Source of the DNA: an uncultured Muribaculaceae bacterium
GTDB lineage: Bacteria > Bacteroidota > Bacteroidia > Bacteroidales > Muribaculaceae
Reading direction: 5' to 3'
Length of the DNA stretch: 64,000 nt
Assembly (NCBI GenBank): GCA_910579845.1
Contig: CAJTWL010000001.1
Span: 124,001-188,000, forward strand
The position numbers were made by a program, and so were the translations under genes. Below, one piece after another: positions 8,501 to 16,614 of this stretch. The notes below the pieces were generated by a model. That model was not told the origin of the DNA, did no database searches, and saw only the letters and a program-made list of their open reading frames with translations. The first letter of the stretch is position 1. Every line of letters starts with the position of its first letter.

Positions 8501-9290
8501 AAGCAACAATTTCTTCCTTTTGGCAGGGCCCTGTGTTATAGAAGGGGAAGACATGGCTCTGGAGATCGCTGAAAAGATGGTTCAGGCTACCAACGATCTT
8601 GATATTCCCTATATCTTCAAAGGCAGTTATCGCAAAGCCAACAGAACACGTATTGATTCCTTTACCGGAATAGGTGATTTTAAAGCATTAAACATTCTAA
8701 AAAAGGTTCGGGACACATTTGGAATCCCCGTCGTGACAGATATACATCTGCCATCCGAAGCTGAGATTGCAGCTGAATATGTAGACATTTTACAGATTCC
8801 TGCATTCCTGTGCCGCCAGACAGACCTGCTTGAAGCCGCTGCAAAAACAGGAAAAACTGTCATTATCAAGAAAGGGCAGTTCCTCTCACCTGAGTCAATG
8901 AAATATGCGTGTCAGAAAGTCAGAGACAACGGTAATAAGAATGTAATGGTGACAGAAAGAGGAACCACATTCGGATATGGAGACCTGATTGTGGATATGA
9001 GATCCATTCCACTGATGAAAGCCGCTTGCGATGCACCTGTCATACTCGACATAACCCACTCTCTTCAGCAACCCAATGCTTCCGGGGGAGTCAGTGGCGG
9101 TCTTCCACAGCTTATATCAACTATAGCAAAGGGAGGAATCGCAGTAGGTGCTGACGGAATATTTATGGAGACTCACCAAAATCCATCGTTTGCAAAGAGC
9201 GATGGGGCAAATATGCTGCCCCTTCATGACGCACGTGCACTGCTTGAGAAACTGACAATTCTAAGAAAAGCTGTAAATGAGATAGGATAA
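8469..9290 (+). CDS. kdsA: 3-deoxy-8-phosphooctulonate synthase (KDO8P synthase)
   Basis: KdsA condenses phosphoenolpyruvate with arabinose-5-phosphate to give KDO-8-phosphate, the first dedicated step of the lipopolysaccharide inner core. The 273-residue protein carries the family motifs KGSYRKANR, TDIH, IPAFLCRQTDLL and TERGTTFGYGDLIVDMR. C22 in AGPCVIE is the residue that binds metal in the metal-dependent KDO8P synthases; the E. coli type has Asn there. Together with H199 (ITHSLQ) and the D/E residues near the end this indicates the metal-dependent class. The ORF overlaps rsmE by 32 bp. Confidence 0.95.
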   Translation: MNIQEYIKASKSNNFFLLAGPCVIEGEDMALEIAEKMVQATNDLDIPYIFKGSYRKANRTRIDSFTGIGDFKALNILKKVRDTFGIPVVTDIHLPSEAEIAAEYVDILQIPAFLCRQTDLLEAAAKTGKTVIIKKGQFLSPESMKYACQKVRDNGNKNVMVTERGTTFGYGDLIVDMRSIPLMKAACDAPVILDITHSLQQPNASGGVSGGLPQLISTIAKGGIAVGADGIFMETHQNPSFAKSDGANMLPLHDARALLEKLTILRKAVNEIG

Positions 9291-9343
9291 TGTCAATATC
9301 CAACCCAAATTATATAATACACAACATCCAACAGATTCCACAA

Positions 9344-10891
9344 ATGAAAATCAAACCAATAATTATTGCGCTCGGATTAATTGTCACATTAAATGCATCC
9401 GCACAACAATTTGATCCATTAACCAAGGCTGTGCTTAACGGATACAAACAGATACTTGAAGAGAATCCAAAAGACTACGAGACTCTATACCAAAGGGCTA
9501 CGCAATATTACAAGCTGTCAATGTACGACAACGCGCTTGTAGACATAATGAAAGCTCTCGATTTCACACCTGCAAAAGAGAAATCATTGAGAATAGATGA
9601 GTTTTCCATGCTTAGCGACATATATATCCAGACAAAGGATTACGAACAGGCACTACAAGCGGTCAATAATGCCCTTGCCCTGTCTCCGTCGGATTACGCA
9701 CTTCTGTATAAGAAAGGAAATATATGTCTTTATCTCAATAATCCGGAAGAAGCGATTACAGCATTCAGTTCAATGCAAAGACTGAAAAGCCGCAGTCAAG
9801 AAGCATTCTTCGGTATGGCTAAATCCAACATAATGATGGGCAACAATGAAGCCGCACGGGAACTTATAAGAGAAGCTGAAAAAGCTGATCCAAGCGGATG
9901 GCTCACATTCTCAAGAATAGGTGATCTATACAGCGATATGAACGAAGATGAAAATGCCGCTGCGAATTATCTCAGCGCATTCAGTCTCGCAGACAATGAT
10001 ACCAGCAGACCTCTCCAATCGCTGATTAAACTTGCAGATAAAAATTATCCTGCTGTAGAAGCCGCAATACAGTATGCTATTTCACGAAGCTCAAATCCGG
10101 ACGCACTCTATTTCCTTCAGGCAAATATAGCATATAATAGCGGAAGCTTCAATGAGGCATATAAAGGGTTTTCCAAACTTCTTGAATCAAAAGAAGGACA
10201 GATAGGTTCCGTATATGCAAAAATGGCGTTGACTTGCCTTGCACTTGAAAAATTCTCCGAGGCACAAACAAATGCTGATATGGCTGCTCTGAAGGAGAAT
10301 TCAGTCAATACTTTAGTGACTAAAGCTAAAGTCTACAACGCCTGCGGCAACGCTCCTGTAGCAATGATGTCAGCGTCCAAAGCACTAAGAATCGATGCAA
10401 ACTCACCGGAAGCCCAGGTTGAACTCGCACTTGCGAATCTTCAGCTCGATGACAGCAAAGCAGCTCTTCAGAGTCTCAACGAGGTGGCTCTTACAGCCCC
10501 CGATAATGCATATGCACTTATGATAAGAGCATATGTGAATTTTGACATCATAAACGATGCAAAAGAAGCAATACACCAATATGCCCGTATATCGGAATTG
10601 CAGGAAGATTCCTTTCCCGGTATAACTTACAAGGCAATGGCCAAATGTTTTGCCGGAAAGAAACTCGACGCTGACGAGATAATGAAAAGAGCACTCAAAG
10701 ATGCCAATTCTCTGAATAAAGATGATTATTATTGGGCGTCGGTCTATTATGCCCAGACTGGAAATCTGACAGAGGCAATGTCTTTGATTCAGAAATCTAT
10801 CGCAGCCGGTTACCAGAACCGATTCAATCTTTATTCCAACAAAATAGCCAATCTGAATATATCACCTATAAGACATCTTCTTAAAAAGTAA
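9344..10891 (+). CDS. Exported tetratricopeptide-repeat protein
   Basis: From the ATG at 9344 the protein has 515 residues. It starts with a clear signal peptide (MKIKPIIIALGLIVTLNASA) cut before QQF. About a dozen TPR-like helical hairpins follow (patterns such as NPKDYETLYQRATQYYKLSMYDNALVDIMKAL). It is probably a periplasmic or outer-membrane-associated scaffold; the partner is unknown. A start at 9290 overlapping the kdsA stop (TAATG) would put 18 extra residues before the signal peptide. I prefer 9344 because of the signal sequence. It is the last gene of the rsmE-kdsA operon. Confidence 0.8.
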   Translation: MKIKPIIIALGLIVTLNASAQQFDPLTKAVLNGYKQILEENPKDYETLYQRATQYYKLSMYDNALVDIMKALDFTPAKEKSLRIDEFSMLSDIYIQTKDYEQALQAVNNALALSPSDYALLYKKGNICLYLNNPEEAITAFSSMQRLKSRSQEAFFGMAKSNIMMGNNEAARELIREAEKADPSGWLTFSRIGDLYSDMNEDENAAANYLSAFSLADNDTSRPLQSLIKLADKNYPAVEAAIQYAISRSSNPDALYFLQANIAYNSGSFNEAYKGFSKLLESKEGQIGSVYAKMALTCLALEKFSEAQTNADMAALKENSVNTLVTKAKVYNACGNAPVAMMSASKALRIDANSPEAQVELALANLQLDDSKAALQSLNEVALTAPDNAYALMIRAYVNFDIINDAKEAIHQYARISELQEDSFPGITYKAMAKCFAGKKLDADEIMKRALKDANSLNKDDYYWASVYYAQTGNLTEAMSLIQKSIAAGYQNRFNLYSNKIANLNISPIRHLLKK

Positions 10892-10895
10892 TTAA

Positions 10896-11083
10896 TTAAG
10901 TAAGTAATAAAAATTAAACGATATATGTAAGTGAAAATATCTTGAACCATAAAACTTGTTCTTTATTACGTCTTCCGTCTTGTCGGTCAGTCGCATACGC
11001 CAGCATGATCTATCCCTCCGCGACAAAATCCTTCAATAAATAACGGCGTTTTATATGTTCATTAATTTTTATCACTTACTTAA
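10896..11083. repeat. R2 inverted-repeat element, full copy (188 bp)
   Basis: The ends are near-perfect inverted repeats: TTAAGTAAGTAATAAAAAT at 10896-10917 and its complement at 11062-11083, with one mismatch over 22 bp. The inner 144 bp contain no ORF. The left end recurs upstream of tnaA (15979-16023). The structure resembles a small non-autonomous element (MITE-like). No target duplication is obvious. Confidence 0.6.
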
Positions 11084-11358
11084 GAAATTATTTTTTAAAT
11101 AGCAATCGCATAAGCATTAATATGCAAAATGCTGAATTGCAACGCCGATCACAACCATTAACATCCTTTAACACTTTGTGCAATTTAATAATTGCACAAA
11201 AAAACAGTGATGTGCAAATGGTTCAAAAATATGTTGTAAAACATATTTATTGTATAAAAACATAATACACAACTGGTTGCGTTTCACAAATAGGCTAACT
11301 CCAAGAATTGTTCAGAAAAAACTTCTGGAAAAATTAGGATTTAGCCTATTTTTTCTTT
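11084..11358 (+). other. Intergenic region before ndk with two hairpins
   Basis: No gene is seen between the R2 element and ndk. A perfect 10-bp stem, TTGTGCAATT/AATTGCACAA, is at 11176-11199. A second inverted repeat pairs AAATAGGCTAA (11288-11298) with TTAGCCTATTT (11342-11352) and is followed by a T-run. The second looks like a terminator with a 43-nt structured loop and could end the upstream operon or an unannotated small RNA. Confidence 0.45.
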
Positions 11359-11366
11359 ACATTTGA
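11359..11366 (+). promoter_or_regulatory. -7 box of ndk
   Basis: TACATTTG is an exact TAnnTTTG match 41 bp before the ndk ATG. It sits directly after the T-rich hairpin at 11288-11352. Confidence 0.5.
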
Positions 11367-11406
11367 GAAGTTTGGAATTAAAAAACTTAAAATTTGTAAA
11401 GAATTA

Positions 11407-11868
11407 ATGGAACAGACGCTTGTCATTTTAAAGCCATCAGCAATAGAACGCTCACTCATCGGAGAAGTTATCGGAAGAATAGAAAAACGCGGACTTATAA
11501 TCTGTGGCATGAAAATGATCCAATTGGATGAGGCAATATTACGCGAACACTATGCACATTTGGTCGACAAGCCATTCTTCCCCTCTATTGTTGAATCGAT
11601 GACAGCATCTCCAGTTGTTGTAATGTGCCTTAAAGGAGTAGACGCAGTAAGCGTATTCAGAGAGATGACAGGTGTCACCAACGGTCGCAAAGCAGCCCCC
11701 GGCACACTTCGCGGAGACTACTGCGTAAGCGGACAGATGAATATAGTTCATGCAAGCGACAGCATAGAAAACGCAAAAATTGAATTGGCGCGATTCTTCA
11801 AGCCTGAAGAGATTTTCGATTACACTCCTGTTACTGCAGGTTTTCTTTATGGAAACGATGAATTGTAA
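11407..11868 (+). CDS. ndk: Nucleoside diphosphate kinase
   Basis: Ndk transfers the gamma phosphate of ATP to other nucleoside diphosphates through a phosphohistidine. The protein has 153 residues, close to the family norm. It begins QTLVILKPSAIER and has the active-site segment NIVHASDS with catalytic H115. The nucleotide-site residues R92-equivalent and TNGRKAAPGTLRG are also seen. Cytoplasmic. It stands alone with its own -7 box, 67 bp before the M23 peptidase gene. Confidence 0.96.
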   Translation: MEQTLVILKPSAIERSLIGEVIGRIEKRGLIICGMKMIQLDEAILREHYAHLVDKPFFPSIVESMTASPVVVMCLKGVDAVSVFREMTGVTNGRKAAPGTLRGDYCVSGQMNIVHASDSIENAKIELARFFKPEEIFDYTPVTAGFLYGNDEL

Positions 11869-11934
11869 ATTCCGAACTAAATTATTTTTCACTTTTTCAA
11901 AAATCTTCTCTTTTTCTCAAAAGAAAAAACTGTA

Positions 11935-12876
11935 ATGACAAAAATAAGGAAAATAACCATTATCTGCCTTGGGCTGACACTAATTACACCATTTGTAAAG
12001 GCTCAACAGATAATTTCAAAGTCCGCGCATAGCGATATGCACAAACAGCTTCTGGCAAACCAAGCCAAAAGCAAAGATCAAATCAGATTAATTGAAAAGA
12101 ATACATTTATCGACCTGCTTGATGAAGCAGAGCCTGAACTTGATATCTATACAGAAGGATGGAACAGTAAATCGGTCAATCCATTCAAGGATGCTGATGT
12201 TCCGGACAGCAAGATAATTGACGTAACCGGTTATGCCATGCCTTGTCCGGGCAGAGTGACCTCACCATACGGATATCGCGCACGTTTTAGAAGAATGCAT
12301 AAGGGTATCGATCTCGGAATACATAACAATGATACTATATATGCCGCTTTCGACGGCAAAATCAGACTGACGGCATATGAACGCAAGGGATATGGAAATT
12401 ATGTAATCATTCGCCATCCTAACGGTCTCGAGACCGTGTATGGTCACTTAAACAAGACTCTTGTAAAGCCGGATGAAACCGTTCGCGCCGGTGACCCCAT
12501 AGCTTTGGGTGGCAGCACAGGCAGAAGCACCGGTCCCCATCTACACTTTGAAACACGATTCATGGGTTATGCCATCAATCCGGCAGCTATCTTCGATTTT
12601 GCAAATCAGACAACCCATACAGATACATACGCATTCTCAAAATCAACTTATACACAAGGACGTAACTATGCTCCGGCAAACATCCTTGCTCAGTCTGAAT
12701 CCCAGAACCCATATAAAGCCGCCAAGTCCTCCCGTTCATCCTACAGAGTTAAAAAAGGCGATACATTATCCTCGATTGCCCGTTCATACGGTCTTTCAGT
12801 TACCCGTCTGAGAAAACTTAACGGACTTGGAAAATCAAGTTCAATCAGAAGCGGACAAATTCTGAAATTAAAATAA
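11935..12876 (+). CDS. Exported M23 peptidase with LysM domain
   Basis: The 313-residue protein has a signal peptide (1-23, cut near VKAQQ). A linker leads to an M23 zinc peptidase domain (about 105-220) with zinc ligands H122 and D126 (HKGID), H171 (GHL) and the HLH motif H202/H204. A C-terminal LysM domain (about 269-313, YRVKKGDTLSSIA) binds peptidoglycan glycan strands. This is the NlpD/EnvC-like arrangement of cell-wall endopeptidases or amidase activators in the periplasm. All zinc ligands are present, so it is likely catalytic rather than a degenerate activator. Confidence 0.92.
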   Translation: MTKIRKITIICLGLTLITPFVKAQQIISKSAHSDMHKQLLANQAKSKDQIRLIEKNTFIDLLDEAEPELDIYTEGWNSKSVNPFKDADVPDSKIIDVTGYAMPCPGRVTSPYGYRARFRRMHKGIDLGIHNNDTIYAAFDGKIRLTAYERKGYGNYVIIRHPNGLETVYGHLNKTLVKPDETVRAGDPIALGGSTGRSTGPHLHFETRFMGYAINPAAIFDFANQTTHTDTYAFSKSTYTQGRNYAPANILAQSESQNPYKAAKSSRSSYRVKKGDTLSSIARSYGLSVTRLRKLNGLGKSSSIRSGQILKLK

Positions 12877-12899
12877 CAATACAATTCTCATAACGTAAT

Positions 12900-12938
12900 G
12901 AGGGATGAAACCGGCATAGGTCTTCATCCCTCTAATGT
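12900..12938 (+). terminator. Hairpin terminator after the M23 peptidase gene
   Basis: GAGGGATGAA (12900-12909) pairs with TTCATCCCTC (12923-12932) in a perfect 10-bp stem, followed by a short T-rich stretch. It lies between two convergent genes and may serve both. Confidence 0.7.
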
Positions 12939-12977
12939 TTTGTAACATCCTCAATTATTACTGCGTAAAGTCTTCTA

Positions 12978-14414
12978 TTAAGTTCCGGACTGTTGCACGG
13001 TCCGGTTTATGTCGACAACAGGATAAGGCGAACCATACAAATAATCGGGATCAAGCCCTGGAGATATATATCCCTCCGCAATAGTATCACGACCTGACGG
13101 ATTTTCAAATACATATAACCTAAATTTATTCAACATTGCGGCAATATGTTCAAATACTCCTGACTGAATACCTTCGTATGGAATCCATGATGAAGTAGAG
13201 GTAAAACAATATACCTGAAATGGTATTCCACCGTTTGTCTGAGCCAATGTATTCACAAAACATGTATCTACACTGCTTATATTAGAGTTTTGGAGAAGCC
13301 ACATCATCATATATGCTCTGAATACACCAAGGTTGGTATCGATTGTACCATCTACAAGTCCCTCACTGTTGCCGACATCCTCTATCCTACCTGCTTCACG
13401 CTGTTCTATTTTCTTTTCAATCCAATTCTTAAGCAACGGTATCTTTGCAAATTCCTTTAGCATTTCATCATCTGTAGCGACAACACTGTCTGCATCTATA
13501 TAATATGATCTTTGTATTCTACGTGTATTACTGATTGACATATTTCTGTAATTCCGGAATCCCTGACTTACCAGACTATACGGTGGAAGAGTAGATATGG
13601 TCTTATCCCAATTCAGAATCTTAATTGCTGTCAGACCGACCCCTACAACTACCCCATTGGCATCCGAACCATACGGTACAATCCAGTCACCTTCGTGTAG
13701 AGAGTCATCTTCGGCAAGCTGGACTCCGGCCACCACACCCATTATATTGTCTTTGAAAACAAGCATCAACACCGCCGAGAATGCGCCTAAACCTGCAAGA
13801 AGTGATCCGGGAGACTTATTTATCAGGATCGCGAGAACCACAATAATGCAAATGATCCAAAGAAGCAGTTTAACAAGTTGGACTACACCATTCAACGGCA
13901 ACTTCCGTTTATTGGCACGGTCGTTTATATTAGTCCAAATGACATTTGCCAGTGTACAAAGAGTATCAGTTACTACTACCGCTACAAAAATCCAAGTAAG
14001 GCGAGATAGCCACGAAGCCAACGACACATGTGCATTAAGTGTGAACTGAATCAAGACCAGAAAAAACAATGCCGGTATAACCCTGCAAAGTTTTGTAAAG
14101 AACCTACTATCCACAAGATATTTATACACTTTGCTTTTGACATATGGTCCTGTTTTCTCCAGTATAAAGACAACAATCCATTGGAGTGCAAGTCCGACAC
14201 CTAAAGCAACAGCAAATACAAGAATTGAATATATCCAGATAAACAGCGTTGTGTTACCTTCCAAACCTAAGACACCCATCACCCAATTGACACAATCCAT
14301 CAGAATTCGGGCAATAAAATAAGATCCTTGTTCGGCATTATCAGAAAGGTGGATCTTAAATACGTCTGCATTCTCCTTCCCGGATATCATTATAGATGCA
14401 ATCAGTGGAATCAT
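12978..14414 (-). CDS. Mechanosensitive ion channel of the MscS family (YbdG-like)
   Basis: The 478-residue protein has about five hydrophobic segments before a typical MscS pore and beta domain. The pore-lining segment is GSLLAGLGAFSAVLMLVFKDNIMGVVAGVQL. It is followed by the beta domain with EGDWI and G-x-V-V-G-V-G-L-T-A-I-K, as in YbdG/YnaI-type channels that vent solutes on hypo-osmotic shock in the inner membrane. The long C-terminal cytoplasmic domain ends near 478. It is a single gene, convergent with the M23 peptidase gene. No good promoter was found upstream. Confidence 0.9.
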   Translation of the reverse strand: MIPLIASIMISGKENADVFKIHLSDNAEQGSYFIARILMDCVNWVMGVLGLEGNTTLFIWIYSILVFAVALGVGLALQWIVVFILEKTGPYVKSKVYKYLVDSRFFTKLCRVIPALFFLVLIQFTLNAHVSLASWLSRLTWIFVAVVVTDTLCTLANVIWTNINDRANKRKLPLNGVVQLVKLLLWIICIIVVLAILINKSPGSLLAGLGAFSAVLMLVFKDNIMGVVAGVQLAEDDSLHEGDWIVPYGSDANGVVVGVGLTAIKILNWDKTISTLPPYSLVSQGFRNYRNMSISNTRRIQRSYYIDADSVVATDDEMLKEFAKIPLLKNWIEKKIEQREAGRIEDVGNSEGLVDGTIDTNLGVFRAYMMMWLLQNSNISSVDTCFVNTLAQTNGGIPFQVYCFTSTSSWIPYEGIQSGVFEHIAAMLNKFRLYVFENPSGRDTIAEGYISPGLDPDYLYGSPYPVVDINRTVQQSGT

Positions 14415-14540
14415 AATAAAGCAATATTTGACAATTACTAACTTTATTACAATCCTAAATCAGTAAAGTTCAAATTGGATAACAAACTGTTTAATTACAA
14501 ATAATTCTGCGATAAAGTTTTAAACAAGCTCTTAATAAGC

Positions 14541-14577
14541 AAAAGGGTGTACCAAAGTCTTCATTTTGATACACCCT
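14541..14577 (-). terminator. Terminator of tnaA
   Basis: On the minus strand AGGGTGTA pairs with TACACCCT, extended by CAAA/TTTG, and is followed by a short T-run (plus-strand AAAA, 14541-14544). It begins about 20 bp after the tnaA stop. Confidence 0.75.
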
Positions 14578-14597
14578 CTAATTCTATTATCTGTTTT

Positions 14598-15974
14598 CTA
14601 AACAATCGGCTCGAGTTTCACCGTAAAGTGTCTCATCAGTTCTGCTTCCCACACAATCTTCAGACCTTTAGTGATCTGTTCTCTTCTGTCATAGACATTT
14701 TTCAATGCCACCGCGATTACATCCATATGATTGTCGGTATATGTACGGCGAGGGATTGCAAGTCTTACGAAATCCAATCCATCAAATCTGTTTTCACGGG
14801 TGACAGGATCCCTGTCTGCGAGAATATAACCTATTTCACAGCCGCGCACTCCTGCTTCCTTGTATAATTCCACTGTCAATGTCTGTGCCGGAAATTCTTC
14901 CTTGGGAACATTGGTCAGAATCAACGATGCATCAACAAAAATAGCATGACCTCCGGCAGGACGCTGATATGGGACACCGTATTCATCCAGCTTCTTGGCA
15001 AGATACCCGACCTGATGAATACGGGTATGCAACATTTCAAACTCTGTATTTTCATCAAGACCGACAGCCAAAGCCGCCATATCACGTCCGTTCATACCAC
15101 CATATGTAAGATAGCCTTCGAACGGTATACAAAAAGCTTTTGCAGCTTCATACCAATCCTCATGACGAGTGGCAATAAAGCCTCCCATATTCACCAATCC
15201 ATCTTTTTTAGCCGACATTGTCATTCCGTCGGCATTCCTGAATATCTCAAGACATATCTCTTTTATGGTAAGATCCGCATATCCCTTTTCACGCATTTTT
15301 ATAAAATAGGCATTCTCTGCAAAACGTGCGGAATCCAATATTACTCTTTTTCCATATTTATCAGCAAGCTTCCTGACAGCCTTTATGTTTTCAAGAGATA
15401 CAGGTTGCCCGCCTGCCGTATTATTGGTTATAGTAACAATAATAAACGGCACTTTATCGGCATTACTTTTTAAAACATTCTCAAGTTTGACGAGATCAAC
15501 GTTGCCCTTGAATGGTGCCTCAAGTTGCGTATCTTTTGCTTCATCAACCGTACAATCCACAGCAAAAGCATGTCGAGACTCGATATGACCTTTTGTCGTA
15601 TCAAAATGAGAATTGCCCGGAACTATATCACCGGATTTGACAAGAGCAGAAAAGAGTACATTTTCCGCAGCCCTGCCCTGATGAGTCGGAATGACATATT
15701 CGAATCCCGTAATCCGATTAATTGTTTCCTTAAGTTCATAGAAAGATCTGGCACCGGCATACGATTCATCACCGGTCATTAACGCAGCCCACTGACGGTC
15801 ACTCATAGCACCGGTTCCGGAATCTGTAAGACAGTCAATATAGACTTGATCCGCTTTCAACTGAAAAACATTATAATATGCATCCTTAAGCCACTGCTCA
15901 CGCTGCTCACGTGTACTTTTACGTATAGGCTCAACCATTTTTATTTTCCATGACTCTGCATAAGGTAGCTCCAT
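14598..15974 (-). CDS. tnaA: Tryptophanase (tryptophan indole-lyase)
   Basis: A PLP enzyme that breaks tryptophan into indole, pyruvate and ammonia. The 458-residue protein (ATG at 15974, MELPYAESWK) has the family signatures LTDSGTGAMSD, PTHQGRAAEN and the PLP lysine K257 in MSAKKD. Tryptophanase and tyrosine phenol-lyase share a fold, but the deciding residues point to tryptophanase: D125 in HFDTTKGH (tyrosine phenol-lyase has Thr), H449 in RHFTVKL (lyase has Phe), and C-E-I-G where the lyase has an arginine. A longer start at 16004 would add ten residues that look like non-coding sequence. Indole production is thus predicted for this organism. Directly upstream lies an R2 end (15979-16023). 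Confidence 0.93.
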   Translation of the reverse strand: MELPYAESWKIKMVEPIRKSTREQREQWLKDAYYNVFQLKADQVYIDCLTDSGTGAMSDRQWAALMTGDESYAGARSFYELKETINRITGFEYVIPTHQGRAAENVLFSALVKSGDIVPGNSHFDTTKGHIESRHAFAVDCTVDEAKDTQLEAPFKGNVDLVKLENVLKSNADKVPFIIVTITNNTAGGQPVSLENIKAVRKLADKYGKRVILDSARFAENAYFIKMREKGYADLTIKEICLEIFRNADGMTMSAKKDGLVNMGGFIATRHEDWYEAAKAFCIPFEGYLTYGGMNGRDMAALAVGLDENTEFEMLHTRIHQVGYLAKKLDEYGVPYQRPAGGHAIFVDASLILTNVPKEEFPAQTLTVELYKEAGVRGCEIGYILADRDPVTRENRFDGLDFVRLAIPRRTYTDNHMDVIAVALKNVYDRREQITKGLKIVWEAELMRHFTVKLEPIV

Positions 15975-15978
15975 CGTA

Positions 15979-16023
15979 TTAAATAAGTAATAAAAGTTAA
16001 ACAATATATTTAAGTAAGTAAAT
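15979..16023. repeat. R2 element end, partial copy, upstream of tnaA
   Basis: This stretch matches the left end of the 10896 element in the same plus-strand orientation: AAGTAATAAAAGTTAAACAATATAT aligns with AAGTAATAAAAATTAAACGATATAT with few changes. A second TAAGTAAGTAA lies at its right side. Only the end is present, so it is a remnant or a solo terminal repeat. The tnaA start codon is 5 bp away. Confidence 0.5.
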
Positions 16024-16273
16024 AAAACATATTATGAGAAAATGATCTTTCAGGTATTACAACCGGCTTTGAGATATGTTCAACTACTTGATAAATTTAC
16101 AGCATAAATTGATATTCTCAAAGCTAACAGATAAAAAATATGCATATTAACCAAGCAATTCATAAAAAATTGTTTTATTTACAAAACCATTAAATAATAA
16201 TTGAACAAATATACCAATTGCAAGATCATCCACATTTTAAACAGTTTCTTTCCCAAAATCATTTTAAAATAGT
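16024..16273. other. AT-rich intergenic region between tnaA and HU genes
   Basis: No ORF is supported in this stretch. A minus-strand TATATTTG (16206-16213) is a possible tnaA -7 box, which would give a leader of about 230 nt. No tryptophan-containing leader peptide of the TnaC type is present. A copy of TTTTAAACAGTTTCTT (16236-16251) matches the R1 family end. Confidence 0.4.
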
Positions 16274-16281
16274 TATTTTTG
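16274..16281 (+). promoter_or_regulatory. -7 box of the HU operon
   Basis: TATTTTTG is an exact TAnnTTTG match, 56 bp before the HU gene start. The -33 element is not clear. Confidence 0.45.
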
Positions 16282-16337
16282 CATAAATTAGTTTTTCCCC
16301 ACAAGAATATATTTACCAAACGCAGATACACTTTAAT

Positions 16338-16610
16338 ATGGATACAAAAAAATTGATCGATCTAATTTCAGCGAGGGCATCATTGTCTAAGGATGAATCA
16401 GGAAAACTTCTGACTGAGTTTTCAAAAATAGTATCTGATTCCCTTATGGAAGGAGACTCAATATGTATTCCCTCTGTCGGTGTATTTGAAACGAAACTTC
16501 GTGCCGAAAGATATGCAATACACCCTTCATCCGGCAAGAAACTGCTTGTCCCCCCTAAACTATCGGTTGTGTTTAAGCCTTCAAACATTTTAAAACAGAA
16601 AATACGCTGA
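16338..16610 (+). CDS. HU-family DNA-binding protein
   Basis: The 90-residue protein has the length and fold of HU/IHF. Helical N-terminus (1-40), then beta strands carrying the family GVFE (residues 48-51) and an arm segment with basic residues. The expected DNA-intercalating RNP-type proline motif is not conserved, with AIHPSSGKK in the arm position, so it belongs to a divergent HU subfamily common in Bacteroidota. It is followed after 4 bp by a second HU-like gene with a membrane anchor, suggesting the two products work together, possibly as a heterodimer. Confidence 0.88.
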   Translation: MDTKKLIDLISARASLSKDESGKLLTEFSKIVSDSLMEGDSICIPSVGVFETKLRAERYAIHPSSGKKLLVPPKLSVVFKPSNILKQKIR

Positions 16611-16614
16611 AACC

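Noticed and set aside
14598..15974. Tyrosine phenol-lyase instead of tryptophanase
   Set aside because: Residues at the three deciding positions fit tryptophanase.
16024..16205. A TnaC-like leader peptide upstream of tnaA
   Set aside because: The only short frame seen on the tnaA strand lacks tryptophan and a proline-stop end.
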